Made by a program: the position numbers and the translations under genes. From assembly GCA_003023195.1 (NCBI GenBank), contig PXRX01000008.1, positions 1 to 64,000 of the forward strand: a stretch of DNA of 64,000 nucleotides. The letters are read 5' to 3'. The notes under the pieces were generated by a model. That model saw only the letters and a list, made by a program, of their open reading frames with translations. It was not told the origin of the DNA and ran no database searches. Shown here in pieces: positions 34,832 to 42,980 of this stretch. Source of the stretch: Halobacteriales archaeon QS_8_69_26. GTDB taxonomy: Archaea; Halobacteriota; Halobacteria; Halobacteriales; SW-7-71-33. Within the stretch, counting starts at the first letter, position 1, and each line of letters begins with the position of its first letter.

Positions 34832-34895
34832 TCGACGGATCCCCGCCGAACGCCTCCCGCTGGTCGACGGATCCCCGCCGAACGCTCCCCACTGG
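34832..34895 (+). repeat. 32-bp tandem duplication in spacer
   Basis: Two copies of a 32-base unit beginning TCGACGGATCCCCGCCGAAC (34832-34863 and 34864-34895), differing at a few positions, lie between aIF6 and the LX gene. Confidence 0.85.
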
Positions 34896-34944
34896 TCGGG
34901 AGTAGGAAGATTCTTCCGCGTCGGTCCGCGAGACGTAGATAGCA

Positions 34945-35118
34945 ATGAGCGAGTACACGATCCGCGGACGGTTCCAGGCTCGCGGGGGCTGGTCCACGTT
35001 CGAGAAGCGAACGGAGGCACCGAACGACGACGTGGCCCTCGAGCGCGTCTACGCCGAACTCGGCAGCGAGCACCGCCTCGAGCGCACCCAGATCGAGGTC
35101 GAGGAGGTGGAGGCATGA
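34945..35118 (+). CDS. rplX: 50S ribosomal protein L18Ae/LX
   Basis: 57-residue archaeal LX (L18Ae) protein: MSEYTIRGRFQARGGWSTFEKRTEAPND, ERVYAELGSEHRLERTQIEVEEVEA. Its TGA overlaps the ATG of the prefoldin gene (ATGA at 35115), so the two are translationally coupled. Length is normal for haloarchaeal LX. Confidence 0.92.
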   Translation: MSEYTIRGRFQARGGWSTFEKRTEAPNDDVALERVYAELGSEHRLERTQIEVEEVEA

Positions 35119-35582
35119 GCCTCGGCGGCGGTCCGGGCGGCGGCAACCCGCAGATCCAGGAGCTCTCCGAGCAGATCCAGGAGATCAGGGGCCAGATCGA
35201 GAACCTGACCGCGGAGAAGGAGCGCCTCGACGCCGAGAAGGCGGAGATCGACGAGGCCATCGACGCCATGGAGCGCCTCCAGAGCGGTTCGCAGGTCCAG
35301 GTCCCGATCGGCGGCGACGCCTACCTCCACGCCGAGATCGGCGACATCGACCGCGTCACGGTCGGCCTGGGCGGGGGCTACGCCGCCGAGCGCGACGTCG
35401 ACGGCGCCATCGAGACCCTCGAGGGCAAGCAGGACACCATCGACGAGCGGATCTCGGAGATCGACGACGACATCGACCGGCTCAACGAGGAGACCGAGGA
35501 ACTGGAAGAGCGTGCGATGAGCCTCCAGCGCCAGCAGATGCAACAGCAGATGCAGGGCCAGCAAGAGCAGGGCAACGAGTAA
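35115..35582 (+). CDS. pfdA: Prefoldin alpha subunit
   Basis: 155-residue chaperone subunit that delivers unfolded proteins to the thermosome. Two long coiled-coil arms (about residues 13-55 and 95-145) flank the beta hairpin VQVPIGGDAYLHAEIGDIDRVTVGLGGGYAAERD. An N-terminal GGGPGGGN stretch and a Gln-rich C-terminus (QRQQMQQQMQGQQEQG) are halophile-specific ornaments. A GAGGAGGTGGAGG ribosome-binding-like site precedes the overlapping start at 35115. Confidence 0.93.
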   Translation: MSLGGGPGGGNPQIQELSEQIQEIRGQIENLTAEKERLDAEKAEIDEAIDAMERLQSGSQVQVPIGGDAYLHAEIGDIDRVTVGLGGGYAAERDVDGAIETLEGKQDTIDERISEIDDDIDRLNEETEELEERAMSLQRQQMQQQMQGQQEQGNE

Positions 35583-35597
35583 CCCTCCTGCGGGCCG

Positions 35598-36686
35598 ATG
35601 TTCGACAACCTGAAGGACACGATCGGTAGCTTCCGGAGCGACGTCGAGGAGGCCGCCGAGGAGAAGGCCGAAGACGCCGGGGGCGAGGAGGCCCCGGCCG
35701 ACGACGCCCCGCCCGCCGACGAGGCCACCGCCGAGGAGGGCGAGGCGGCCGACCCGGACGCCGAGGAGTCGACCGATCCGGACGAGGACGACGACACCGG
35801 CCTGGGTCGGAAGCTCCGTTCGGCCGCCCGCGGCCGGGTCGTCATCGAGGAGGAGGACCTCCAGAAGCCCCTCGACGACCTGCAGATCGCGCTGCTGGAG
35901 AGCAACGTCGAGTTCGACGTCGCCGAGGAGATAATGGACGGCATCGAGGCGGAACTCGTCGGCGAGACCCGGCGGGTGACCGAGTCCACCGGCTCGCTCG
36001 TCGAGAACGCCCTCCGGTCGTCGCTGCTGGACGTGATAAGCGTCGGGCAGTTCGACTTCGACGCCCGGGTCACCGAGGCCGACAAGCCCGTCGTCGTCGT
36101 GTTCACTGGCGTCAACGGGGTGGGCAAGACAACCACCATCGCCAAGATGGCCCGCTACTTCGAGGAGCGGGGGCTCTCGACGGTGCTCGCCAACGGCGAC
36201 ACCTACCGGGCCGGCGCCAACGAACAGATCGAGGAACACGCCGACCGCCTGGGCACGAAGCTGATCAGCCACGACCGGGGGGGCGACCCCGCGGCGGTCA
36301 TCTACGACGCCGTCGAGTACGCCGAGGCCAACGACGTCGACGTCGTCCTGGGCGACACCGCCGGTCGCCTCCACACCGACGAGGGGCTGATGGACCAGCT
36401 GGCGAAGATCCACCGGGTCGTCGGCCCGGACGTGACGCTGTTCGTCGACGAGGCCGTCGCCGGCCAGGACGCGGTCCGCCGGGCCCAGGAGTTCAACGAC
36501 GCCGCCGAGGTCGACGGCGCCGTCCTGACGAAGGCCGACGCCGACGCCCAGGGCGGGGCCGCCATCTCCATCGCGTACGTGACCGGCAAGCCCGTCCTCT
36601 TCCTCGGCACCGGCCAGGGGTACGACGACCTCGAACGGTTCGACCCCGAGTGGCTGGTCGACCAGTTGCTCGGTGACGAGGAGTAG
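35598..36686 (+). CDS. ftsY: SRP receptor GTPase FtsY
   Basis: 362-residue membrane-associated receptor for the signal recognition particle. A short N-terminal amphipathic start (MFDNLKDTIGSF) is followed by a highly acidic A domain (about residues 15-70), then the NG domain: G1 GVNGVGKTTTIAKMARYF, DTYRAGANEQIEEHA, G3 GDTAGRLHTDEGLM, and TKADADAQGGAAIS. It completes the archaeal pfdA-ftsY arrangement 15 bases downstream of prefoldin. Its partner SRP54 is at 25384. Confidence 0.95.
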   Translation: MFDNLKDTIGSFRSDVEEAAEEKAEDAGGEEAPADDAPPADEATAEEGEAADPDAEESTDPDEDDDTGLGRKLRSAARGRVVIEEEDLQKPLDDLQIALLESNVEFDVAEEIMDGIEAELVGETRRVTESTGSLVENALRSSLLDVISVGQFDFDARVTEADKPVVVVFTGVNGVGKTTTIAKMARYFEERGLSTVLANGDTYRAGANEQIEEHADRLGTKLISHDRGGDPAAVIYDAVEYAEANDVDVVLGDTAGRLHTDEGLMDQLAKIHRVVGPDVTLFVDEAVAGQDAVRRAQEFNDAAEVDGAVLTKADADAQGGAAISIAYVTGKPVLFLGTGQGYDDLERFDPEWLVDQLLGDEE

Positions 36687-36982
36687 GCCCCGGGCTCGAA
36701 CGCCCCGGCACCGATCGACCCGCCGGCGGATCCCCCGTTCTCCGTCTTCGAACGTCGAGCCGGTCGCCACGCCCTCCCCAGCCGACTCCCTCCGTCGCTC
36801 TGCTCCGTCGGTCGTCCCTCGCGCGTTTCTCGCGCGCCGTGCCGACGTTCGGCTGGGCTGCTCATCGACGGAGGGTGGATCGGTCGTCGATTCACGTCGA
36901 ACTCATCAGTGCCGAAGTCGATCCGTTCCCGGACTCCTCCCAACCCGGGCTCGCCCCGTGCTGTGATCCGGCCGGGGCGGTT
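36687..36982. other. Gene-free spacer with second MITE-like copy
   Basis: About 295 bases between ftsY and the convergent methyltransferase gene. Apart from the repeat element at 36749-36851 there is nothing gene-like. Confidence 0.55.
36749..36851 (-). mobile_element. MITE-like dispersed element, copy B (103 bp)
   Basis: Reverse-oriented relative of the 28326-28458 element, with the same 8-base terminal inverted repeats (CGAACGTC at 36749-36756 and GACGTTCG at 36844-36851), the CGCGCG-loop-CGCGCG hairpin and the GGGACGACCGAC and GTCGGCTGGGGAGGGCGTGG blocks on the minus strand. The middle is shorter by about 30 bases. Confidence 0.65.
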
Positions 36983-37636
36983 TCAGGCCCGCGCCAGGAG
37001 GACGATCCACTCCTGGCCCTCCCCCTCGCCGACCTCCCGGAACTCCACCTCGAAGCCGGCGTCCTCGACCAGCCCCCGGATCTCGTCGGGTTCGTAGAGG
37101 ACGAACCGCCGGCTGTCGCCGTCGTAGGCCGAACTCTCCAGCACGCCGGATCCCCGCTTGACCGCGAGCAGCAGGGCGCCGCCGGGCCGGAGGACGCGGG
37201 CGAACTCGGCCAGCGTCCCCGGCGCCTCCTCGCGGGGGACGTGCAGGAAGGAGGCACACGCCCAGACGCCGTCGAGGGCGTCGTCCCGCACCCCGAGGCG
37301 GCGCATGTCCATCCCGGCGGCCTCGGCCGGGACCCCTTCCCGTTCGATCCGGTCCCGTGTCTGGGCCAGGAACGCGCGGGTCACGTCGACGGCCAGGACC
37401 GAACACCCCCGGTCGGCGAACGCGGCGGACTCCCAGCCGGGGCCGCACCCGGCGTCCAGCACCCGCGGTCGCTCCCCGGACCCGCCGGGCGAGGGATCCA
37501 GGGCGTCGAGGAACAGCTGGCGCTGGTCGCGGACCACCGAGCGGTCGCCGTGCCGGCGCTCGTACTCCTCGGCGACGGACTCGTAGGTCCCGACGGTTTC
37601 GGAGAGGTCCGCCCGGGACCCGTTCGGATCGCTCAT
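36983..37636 (-). CDS. Class I SAM-dependent methyltransferase
   Basis: 217-residue methyltransferase. SAM motif I VLDAGCGPGWESAAFADRG, motif II strand VLAVDVTRAFLAQ, post-motif MDMRRLGVRDDALDGVWACASFLHV (motif IV) and LRPGGALLLAVKRGSG (motif VI) are all present. The C-terminal part (RRFVLYEPDEIRGLVEDAGFEVEFREV) is like ubiquinone/small-molecule methyltransferases. Substrate unknown. ATG at 37636 precedes a natural N-terminal helix (ETVGTYESVAEEYERRHGDR). Confidence 0.88.
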   Translation of the reverse strand: MSDPNGSRADLSETVGTYESVAEEYERRHGDRSVVRDQRQLFLDALDPSPGGSGERPRVLDAGCGPGWESAAFADRGCSVLAVDVTRAFLAQTRDRIEREGVPAEAAGMDMRRLGVRDDALDGVWACASFLHVPREEAPGTLAEFARVLRPGGALLLAVKRGSGVLESSAYDGDSRRFVLYEPDEIRGLVEDAGFEVEFREVGEGEGQEWIVLLARA

Positions 37637-37733
37637 CGACCGGACCGACGACGCCGGCGACAATAACCGGATCGGAACCCGGACGACGCGGCGGCGAACC
37701 CTCCGGGGTCCGGAAACTCGCCGCAATTCGTCG

Positions 37734-38276
37734 GTGGATCCGGGAGGCTTGCGGTTCGCCCGCACGGAGGCCGGCCTTCTGCTGACGTTCATCGGCGTCC
37801 TCGGGGTGTTGAACCAGGGCGTCCTCGTCGGCCGCCTGGCCCGACGGGTCGAGGAAGCGCGACTGGCGACCGCCGGGGCCGTCCTCCTGCTCTGCAGCCT
37901 CGGGGCGCTCCCGTTCGCCCCGGTGATCGGACGTGCGGTCTCCGGCGGTCGGACGGCGTTTCTCACCCCGGATCTGCTGGCCCTGCTCGTGGTGCTGGCG
38001 GGGCTGTCGCTGGGCAACAGCCTCCTGAACGTCTCGCTGTCGACGCTGGTCTCCGCGGCCGCCTCGGCCGCCACCCAGGGGTCCGCGTTCGGCATCGCCC
38101 AGGGCGCGGGATCCCTCGGACGGACGGTCGGCCCGCCGGCGATGGCCGCCCTCTACGCCGCCGCGGGCTTCCAGTCGCCCTTCCTCGCCGGGGCGCTCCT
38201 CCTGGTCGTCGTGGTCGTCATCGTCGCACGGATCGCTACCCAGCGGGCGGTCGAGTCCCGGAGCGGGACTGCCTGA
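37734..38276 (+). pseudogene. MFS transporter, C-terminal half only
   Basis: Bases from about 37745 encode the second six-helix half of an MFS drug/sugar exporter: TEAGLLLTFIGVLGVLNQGVLVGRLARRV, ATAGAVLLLCSLGALPFAP, LLALLVVLAGLSLGNSLLNVSLSTLVS, GSAFGIAQGAGSLGRTVGP and a final helix. No N-terminal half exists upstream; instead about 70 bases of unrelated sequence separate it from the divergent methyltransferase gene. A six-helix half without the first domain is unlikely to transport, so this is a 5' truncation. Confidence 0.75.
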
Positions 38277-38332
38277 CGGAGTGGGGGACCTCCCGCCTGG
38301 GAGTGGATTCCCGCGCCCCCGGGACCGTCCCT

Positions 38333-38343
38333 ACTCCTTTAGT
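38333..38343 (+). promoter_or_regulatory. TATA-like box of UspA gene
   Basis: CTCCTTTAGTC centred about 28 bases before the ATG at 38366. Confidence 0.45.
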
Positions 38344-38365
38344 CCGGGCGTACGATGGTCCGTGT

Positions 38366-38764
38366 ATGTACGAGGTGTTACTCTGCGTCGACCGCAGTGA
38401 AGCGCGGGCGAAGGCGGCCGCGCGAACCGTCGCCGACATGCCGCTCGACCGGGAGGAGACGCGGGTCTCCGTGCTGCACGTCTTCGGGGAGAACCCCTCC
38501 GGGGCGTCGGTCAACCAGGTCGCCGCGGCCCGCCGGGCCCGGGACCGCCTGACAGAGGCAGGGTACGACGTCCGCCTCCTGGAGACCAGCGGGGATCCCG
38601 CCGTGGGGATCGTCGACACCGCCGAGGACGAGGACGCCGACCTGGTGGTGGTGTCGGGCCGCAAGCGGTCGGCGACCGGGAAGCTCCTGTTCGGCTCGAC
38701 GACCCAGGAGGTCATGCTCGAACTCGACCGGCCGGTGCTGGCCTGCGAGACGCCCGAGGAGTGA
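38366..38764 (+). CDS. Universal stress protein, UspA family
   Basis: 132-residue Rossmann-like ATP-binding stress protein. Start YEVLLCVDRSEARAKAAARTV carries the conserved Asp; the ATP-loop signature G-x2-G-x9-G-S appears around SGRKRSATGKLLFGSTTQEVM, and VLACETPEE ends the last strand. Length is normal (about 130-150). It is a single-domain cytoplasmic protein; a TATA-like box lies 28 bases upstream. Confidence 0.9.
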   Translation: MYEVLLCVDRSEARAKAAARTVADMPLDREETRVSVLHVFGENPSGASVNQVAAARRARDRLTEAGYDVRLLETSGDPAVGIVDTAEDEDADLVVVSGRKRSATGKLLFGSTTQEVMLELDRPVLACETPEE

Positions 38765-38771
38765 AGCCGGG

Positions 38772-38858
38772 AACCGGACCGGATCGCCAGGGGGGAACCG
38801 GACCGGATCGCCAGGGGGGAACCGGACCGGATCGCCAGGGGGGAACCGGACCGGATAA
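38772..38858 (+). repeat. 24-bp tandem repeat, about 3.6 copies
   Basis: Units start at 38772, 38796, 38820 and 38844 (last one partial) and read AACCGGACCGGATCGCCAGG plus a run of G. The copies are identical. The array begins 8 bases after the UspA stop and ends before the psmB gene; there are no spacers, so it is not CRISPR. Confidence 0.92.
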
Positions 38859-38886
38859 CGCGTGACGGAGTCGAGAACTGTCGAGC

Positions 38887-39603
38887 CTACAGGACTTCGT
38901 CGAAGTCCTTGTGGCCGTGGATGTCGACGCCGTCGCCCGTGATTTCGGCGAGGAAGACGCCGTTCCCGGAGCCGGTGTCGCGCTCGACGGCGCTCCTGAC
39001 GGCGCGGGCGGCGACCGTCTTTGCCTCCTCGTTCGAGAGGCCCTCCTCGTACTCCTGTTCGAGGGTACCGTAGGCGAGCTGGAGGCCGCTGCCGGTGACG
39101 GTGTAGTCGTCGGGCATCACGCCGCCGGCGGGGTCGATGGAGTAGACGTGGTGGCCGTCGTCGTCGACGCCGCCGAGGATGGGGTTGATGGCGAAGAAGG
39201 GGCCGCCGCGGGCGAAGTTCCCCGCCAGCGTCGCCAGCCCCTCGATGGACATGTCCTCGCCGCGCCGGGCCTCGTAGAGGTTGACCTCGGCCCGTAGCGA
39301 GGAGATGAACGACTGGGCGCCGCCGACCGACCCGACAAGGGTCAGGGCGGCGGTGGGGTGGATCTGCTCGACCTTCTGGACGTTCTTGTTGGCGACGAAC
39401 CGGCCGGCGAGCGAGGCCCGCATGTCCGTCGCAATGACGACGCCGTCCTCGGTCGTGAGGCCGGCGGTCGTGGTGCCCGTCTCCGTGACGTTCTCCAGTG
39501 CTTCGTCGTCGGCGGGCGACTCGGGGAGCGAGCCGACCTCCGGCTCGTAGGGGCCCGGACGCTCACGGTCGATGTCCGTGGGGTGATCCGTCGGGTGACG
39601 CAT
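38887..39603 (-). CDS. psmB: 20S proteasome beta subunit
   Basis: 238-residue proteolytic subunit of the archaeal 20S proteasome. A 43-residue acidic propeptide ends at ENVTETG, and autocleavage would expose Thr44 (TTTAGLTTEDGVVIATDMRAS) as N-terminal nucleophile. Downstream, FVANKNVQKVEQIHP provides the catalytic Lys, and GGAQSFISSLRAEV, YSIDPAGGVMPDDYTVTGSG and AVERDTGSGNGVFLAEI complete the fold. A CTTTTATGC TATA-like box lies about 27 bases upstream (39626-39634, minus). Confidence 0.95.
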   Translation of the reverse strand: MRHPTDHPTDIDRERPGPYEPEVGSLPESPADDEALENVTETGTTTAGLTTEDGVVIATDMRASLAGRFVANKNVQKVEQIHPTAALTLVGSVGGAQSFISSLRAEVNLYEARRGEDMSIEGLATLAGNFARGGPFFAINPILGGVDDDGHHVYSIDPAGGVMPDDYTVTGSGLQLAYGTLEQEYEEGLSNEEAKTVAARAVRSAVERDTGSGNGVFLAEITGDGVDIHGHKDFDEVL

Positions 39604-39834
39604 TGGCGGACCCTACTTCCCCACCGCATAAAAGGGCGGCGTTCACCGGCGGGGATCGCCGGCGTGGATGCCCGTCGATCCGGCGTCCCACTCCCCGTCG
39701 ATCCGGCGTCCTGTGCCCCACCGGATCGGCCCGGGACTGGGCGTCCCCCTTCCTGACGGATCCCGGCGGGTCGGTCCGGAAACCCGGCGGTGGAAGCGTG
39801 GAGAACGACGGCGAGAACGGGGGGTTCGTGCGCT

Positions 39835-40014
39835 TCAGGCGGTGCTCGCTCGGGTCTCCTCGAGGGCCTCCCCGAGGCTGTCGACGGCCCGGTGGACGGG
39901 CGGGGTCAGCCCGAACCGACCGAGGGCGAGCGCGACCGGCATCGCGACGATGCCGACCAGGACGGTCAACTGGTACAGCACGAACAGTGTGGCGTGGCGG
40001 AGCCGTTCGATCAT
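39835..40014 (-). CDS. Small membrane protein, 59 residues
   Basis: ATG 40014 to TGA 39835. The product has a basic start (MIERLRHATLF), one long hydrophobic helix (about residues 8-32), and an amphipathic C-terminal helix (RAVDSLGEALEETR). A good TATA element (TTTATATACT on the minus strand) lies about 32 bases upstream. Short proteins with this build recur in haloarchaeal genomes; no function known. Confidence 0.65.
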   Translation of the reverse strand: MIERLRHATLFVLYQLTVLVGIVAMPVALALGRFGLTPPVHRAVDSLGEALEETRASTA

Positions 40015-40041
40015 CGGGTGCTCAACCGTCGGTGGCCGGTA

Positions 40042-40051
40042 GTATATAAAA
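40042..40051 (-). promoter_or_regulatory. TATA box of 59-residue membrane protein gene
   Basis: Minus strand TTTATATACT centred about 32 bases before the ATG at 40014. Confidence 0.65.
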
Positions 40052-40408
40052 GTTATTTTGATAGAGTTGATGTAAGGGTCGATCATACTGGAAACGCGGC
40101 GGTGCTGTCTTGCGATTCAACTCTACTTGGATACATTCCAATCGGAGGGGACGAACGGCCCCCGAACGACCATGTACGGATATGTAGGACGGTGCGGACG
40201 GCCGTAATTCGCATGACTTATGGAAATTATGCGCTTCTCGTGCGCTTCTCGTGTGCCCCTCACGTTCGCGCTCTCGGCACCGTGGCGACCGCGTCGGTCG
40301 ATACCAGGGGCCGTGTGGGACGGTTCCACGCCACACGTGACGGTTCGAAACCACTTGTCGGGGGTCAGAGCAGTGGACGGTCCGGGGCGAACGACGGGCG
40401 GTCCGCGG
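40052..40408. other. Gene-free, lower-GC spacer
   Basis: Roughly 360 bases between the small membrane protein and rimI with clearly lower GC than the surroundings (40040-40240 especially). It contains a short direct repeat GCGCTTCTCGTGTG/GCGCTTCTCGTGCG near 40228-40256. Open frames are short and feature-poor; it may be a decayed insertion. Confidence 0.45.
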
Positions 40409-40888
40409 TCACTCGCCCTCGCGGATCATCACGACGGCGTCCTCGTCGTTGTCGTAGTACTCGGGGACCCGGCGGAGAGGTTCGAACCCGAACCGGCGGT
40501 AGAGCCGTTTGGCGGCGTCGTTGGACTCGCGGACTTCCAGTTTGACCGTGCTGACGTCGTCCATGACCGAGAGCGCCCGCGAGAGCAGCGCCGACCCGAC
40601 GCCCTCGCCGCGGCGGTCCGGGTGGACCGCGAGGTTCTTGACGTGGCCGATCGGTCGGCCGTAGGTCCGGACCACGTCGGCGACGAGGAAGCCGACGACG
40701 GGGCCGTTCCCCCCGTCGACGTCGTCGAGGGCCACCAGGAACCGGGGGTTCCCGAGGAAGCCGTCGAACGCCTCGTAGGGCCACGGACTCGGGAACGACG
40801 CCCGTTCGATCCGGATGACCGCCAGCAGGTCCGCCCGCTCGGCCGGTCGGATCCGCACGGGTGACGTCTCCCCGGGGACGGTGGTCAC
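40409..40888 (-). CDS. rimI: GNAT N-acetyltransferase, RimI-type
   Basis: 159-residue acetyltransferase of the RimI/ArdA-like ribosomal-protein or N-terminal acetylating group. The acetyl-CoA loop is VHPDRRGEGVGSALL (motif A, R-x-x-G-x-G), preceded by IGHVKNLAV; the C-terminal LEVRESNDAAKRLYRRFGFEPLRRVPEYYDNDEDAVVMIRE is the RimI hallmark (RxxNxxAxxLYxxxGF...YY). GTG at 40888 gives a short natural N-terminus before PVRIRPAERADL; upstream codons are not homologous. Confidence 0.9.
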   Translation of the reverse strand: MTTVPGETSPVRIRPAERADLLAVIRIERASFPSPWPYEAFDGFLGNPRFLVALDDVDGGNGPVVGFLVADVVRTYGRPIGHVKNLAVHPDRRGEGVGSALLSRALSVMDDVSTVKLEVRESNDAAKRLYRRFGFEPLRRVPEYYDNDEDAVVMIREGE

Positions 40889-40977
40889 GGCCCGGAGTAC
40901 GGACCCGACCGCAAAGAGTGTAACCCCCGCCGGGGGACGGGTTCGGGACTGACCGACCGCCCGATTCGACTGGCGCG

Positions 40978-41047
40978 TGCGGTCGCTCGTGTCCCGAGTC
41001 GGAGGGTGTCGGATCCCCCGGTGCGGTCGGTCACTCGTGTCCCGAGA
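40978..41047 (+). repeat. Duplicated 3' end of the AKR relic
   Basis: The complementary strand of the last codons of the AKR relic (CACTCGTGTCCCGAG at 41032-41046) occurs nearly identically at 40985-40999 (CGCTCGTGTCCCGAG), with GGTC before each copy: a local duplication just beyond the gene end. Confidence 0.7.
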
Positions 41048-41285
41048 CGGGGACCGGTTCGTACGGTTCCTCCAGGTACTCGACGTCCGAGTCCGACAGC
41101 GAGACGTCGACGGCCTCGACGGCCTGTCGAGGTGTTCGATGCTGGTCGTGCCGACGATGGGGGCGTCGACGACGTCCCTGTGGAGCACCCACGCCAGGGC
41201 CACCTGGGCCATCGTCAGTCCCTCCGCCTCGGCGACTTCCGCCACGCGCTCGTTTATGTAAACGCGGGGGCCGTCCGACCCGCGG
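41031..41285 (-). pseudogene. Aldo/keto reductase, frameshifted C-terminal fragment
   Basis: Only the last third of an aldo/keto reductase remains: YINERVAEVAEAEGLTMAQVALAWVLHRDVVDAPIVGTTSIEHLD in one frame, then at about 41127 a frame change and AVEAVDVSLSDSDVEYLEEPYEPVPVSGHE to a stop at 41031. The N-terminal barrel with the catalytic Asp/Tyr/Lys/His is missing; the right border abuts the promoter region of the CtaA-CtaB gene. It is thus a relic with both a 5' deletion and a frameshift. Confidence 0.8.
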
Positions 41286-41356
41286 TCGCCCGCAGATGTT
41301 CGGGATCGGAGGGGAGTGAAAACGGTCCGAATAAATGCACGGAGGTGCAAGCAGTA

Positions 41357-42967
41357 GTGAACGTGACCACCGAGGATCCGGACGACGAGCGGGCGGTTCC
41401 GTCGCTCCCGGACGAGGACGGTTTCCCGTGGCCCGTCGGCACTCACCGGCGGTTCACGGCACTGCTCGGGGCGACGACGATGGGGGTCTACCTGCTGGTG
41501 ATCGCGGGTGCGACCGCCGCGGTGGCCGACGCGGCGGCGGCCTGCCCGACCTGGCCGACCTGCCACGGCTCCCCCCTGGCGGCCCTGACCGACCCCGGTC
41601 TCGCCGTCGCCTGGGGGCACCGCCTGCTGGCGCTTGCGGTCGGGGTCGGTGCGCTGGTCAGCGGAGCGGCGGCACTGCTCGGACCGACGACCCGCCGGGT
41701 CAAAGTGGCCCTGGCCGTTCCGCTGGTGCTGTACCCGGTCCAGGTCGGCCTCGGCGCGATGACCGTGACCGCCGGGACCCCCGCACTGCTCTCGGGTGCC
41801 CACCTCGCCGTCGGCGTGACCATCTTCTCGGGGCTGGTGCTCTCGCTGGCGTGGACGCTGGAGGCCGCCACCGCGACCCCCGGGGACTACCGGCCGCTCG
41901 ACCCCGACCCTTCGCCGCCGGGGCGGGACGGTTCGGCCCCGATCGACCCGGCGGATCCGGACGGGGCCACCGGATCGCCCCCCGCTAACTCGCCCGCCGC
42001 CGAATCGTCCCCCGCCGACTCGCTCGCCGCCGAGTCGCCCGCCGACTCGCTCGCCACCGAGTCGCCCCCAGACGCCACGCCGGAGACGCCGACGGGACTG
42101 GCCCGGGTGAAGGCGCGGGCGACGGCGTACCTCCGGTTGACGAAGCCCAGGCTGATGTGGCTGCTCTGTCTCGTCGCCGTGGCCGCGATGGCCCTGGCCG
42201 CCGGTCCCACCCTCGACCCGGGAACGGTCGCCGCCACCCTCGCCGGCGGGGTGCTCGCCATCGGCGCGTCCGGCACCTTCAACCACGTGCTCGAACGCGA
42301 CATCGACCGCCGGATGCAGCGCACCTCGGACCGTCCGCTGGTGACCGACCAGGTCGGCGTGCGCCGGGCGACGGCCTTCGGACTCGTCCTCGCGGCCGGG
42401 TCGATGGCGGCGTTCCTGTCCATCAACCCCCTGGCGGCGGTCCTGGGGCTTTCCGCCATCGTCTTCTACAGCGTCGTGTACACGCTCTTGCTGAAGCCAA
42501 ACACGGTCCAGAACACCGTCGTCGGGGGCGCGGCCGGCGCCCTCCCCGCACTGATCGGGTGGGCGGCGGTCACCGGGCGGGTCGAACTCCCCGGCGTGTT
42601 GCTCGCCGGGGTCATCTTCCTGTGGACGCCCGCCCACTTCTACAACCTGGCGCTGGCCTACAAGGAGGACTACGCCCGCGGCGGGTTCCCGATGCTGCCG
42701 GTCGTCCGCGGCGAGGCGGTCACTCGCCGGCACGTCCTGCTGTACTTCGGCGCGACCCTGACGGCGGCCGCGCTGCTGGCGGCGGTGACCGACCTCGGAT
42801 TGCTGTACGCCGCCACCAGCGGCCTCGCCGGGGCCGCCTTCCTCTGGGCGGTCGTCCGCCTCCACCGCGAGCGCACCGAACGGGCCGCCCTCCGGTCGTT
42901 CCACGCCTCGAACGCCTACCTCGGGGCGGTGCTCCTGGCGGTGGTCGTCGACGCCGCCGTCGTCTGA
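41357..42967 (+). CDS. ctaB: Heme A synthesis fusion: CtaA-like plus protoheme IX farnesyltransferase
   Basis: 536-residue membrane protein. The N-terminal half (about residues 25-180) has four helices resembling half of heme A synthase (CtaA/COX15): LLVIAGATAAVADAAAACPTWPTC, AVAWGHRLLALAVG with a candidate heme-ligand His, and LLSGAHLAVG with another. A disordered Ser/Pro/Ala/Glu linker with repeated SPADSLAAE words follows (about 195-245). The C-terminal part is a UbiA-type farnesyltransferase (CtaB): LTKPRLMWLLCL, NHVLERDIDRRMQRTSDRP (first Asp-rich site) and YKEDYARGGFPMLP (second). Such fusions are known in Halobacteria and supply heme A/O for terminal oxidases. GTG at 41357 chosen; GTG 41345 is possible. 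Confidence 0.85.
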   Translation: MNVTTEDPDDERAVPSLPDEDGFPWPVGTHRRFTALLGATTMGVYLLVIAGATAAVADAAAACPTWPTCHGSPLAALTDPGLAVAWGHRLLALAVGVGALVSGAAALLGPTTRRVKVALAVPLVLYPVQVGLGAMTVTAGTPALLSGAHLAVGVTIFSGLVLSLAWTLEAATATPGDYRPLDPDPSPPGRDGSAPIDPADPDGATGSPPANSPAAESSPADSLAAESPADSLATESPPDATPETPTGLARVKARATAYLRLTKPRLMWLLCLVAVAAMALAAGPTLDPGTVAATLAGGVLAIGASGTFNHVLERDIDRRMQRTSDRPLVTDQVGVRRATAFGLVLAAGSMAAFLSINPLAAVLGLSAIVFYSVVYTLLLKPNTVQNTVVGGAAGALPALIGWAAVTGRVELPGVLLAGVIFLWTPAHFYNLALAYKEDYARGGFPMLPVVRGEAVTRRHVLLYFGATLTAAALLAAVTDLGLLYAATSGLAGAAFLWAVVRLHRERTERAALRSFHASNAYLGAVLLAVVVDAAVV

Positions 42968-42980
42968 TCCCACCACGTCC

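Noticed and set aside
38772-38858. Possible CRISPR array
   Set aside because: The 24-bp units are directly adjacent with no unique spacers and no cas genes are in the window.
40123-40329. 68-codon open frame in the low-GC spacer before rimI
   Set aside because: No domain, no promoter at the right distance and codon use unlike neighbouring genes; could be part of a decayed insertion but not supportable.
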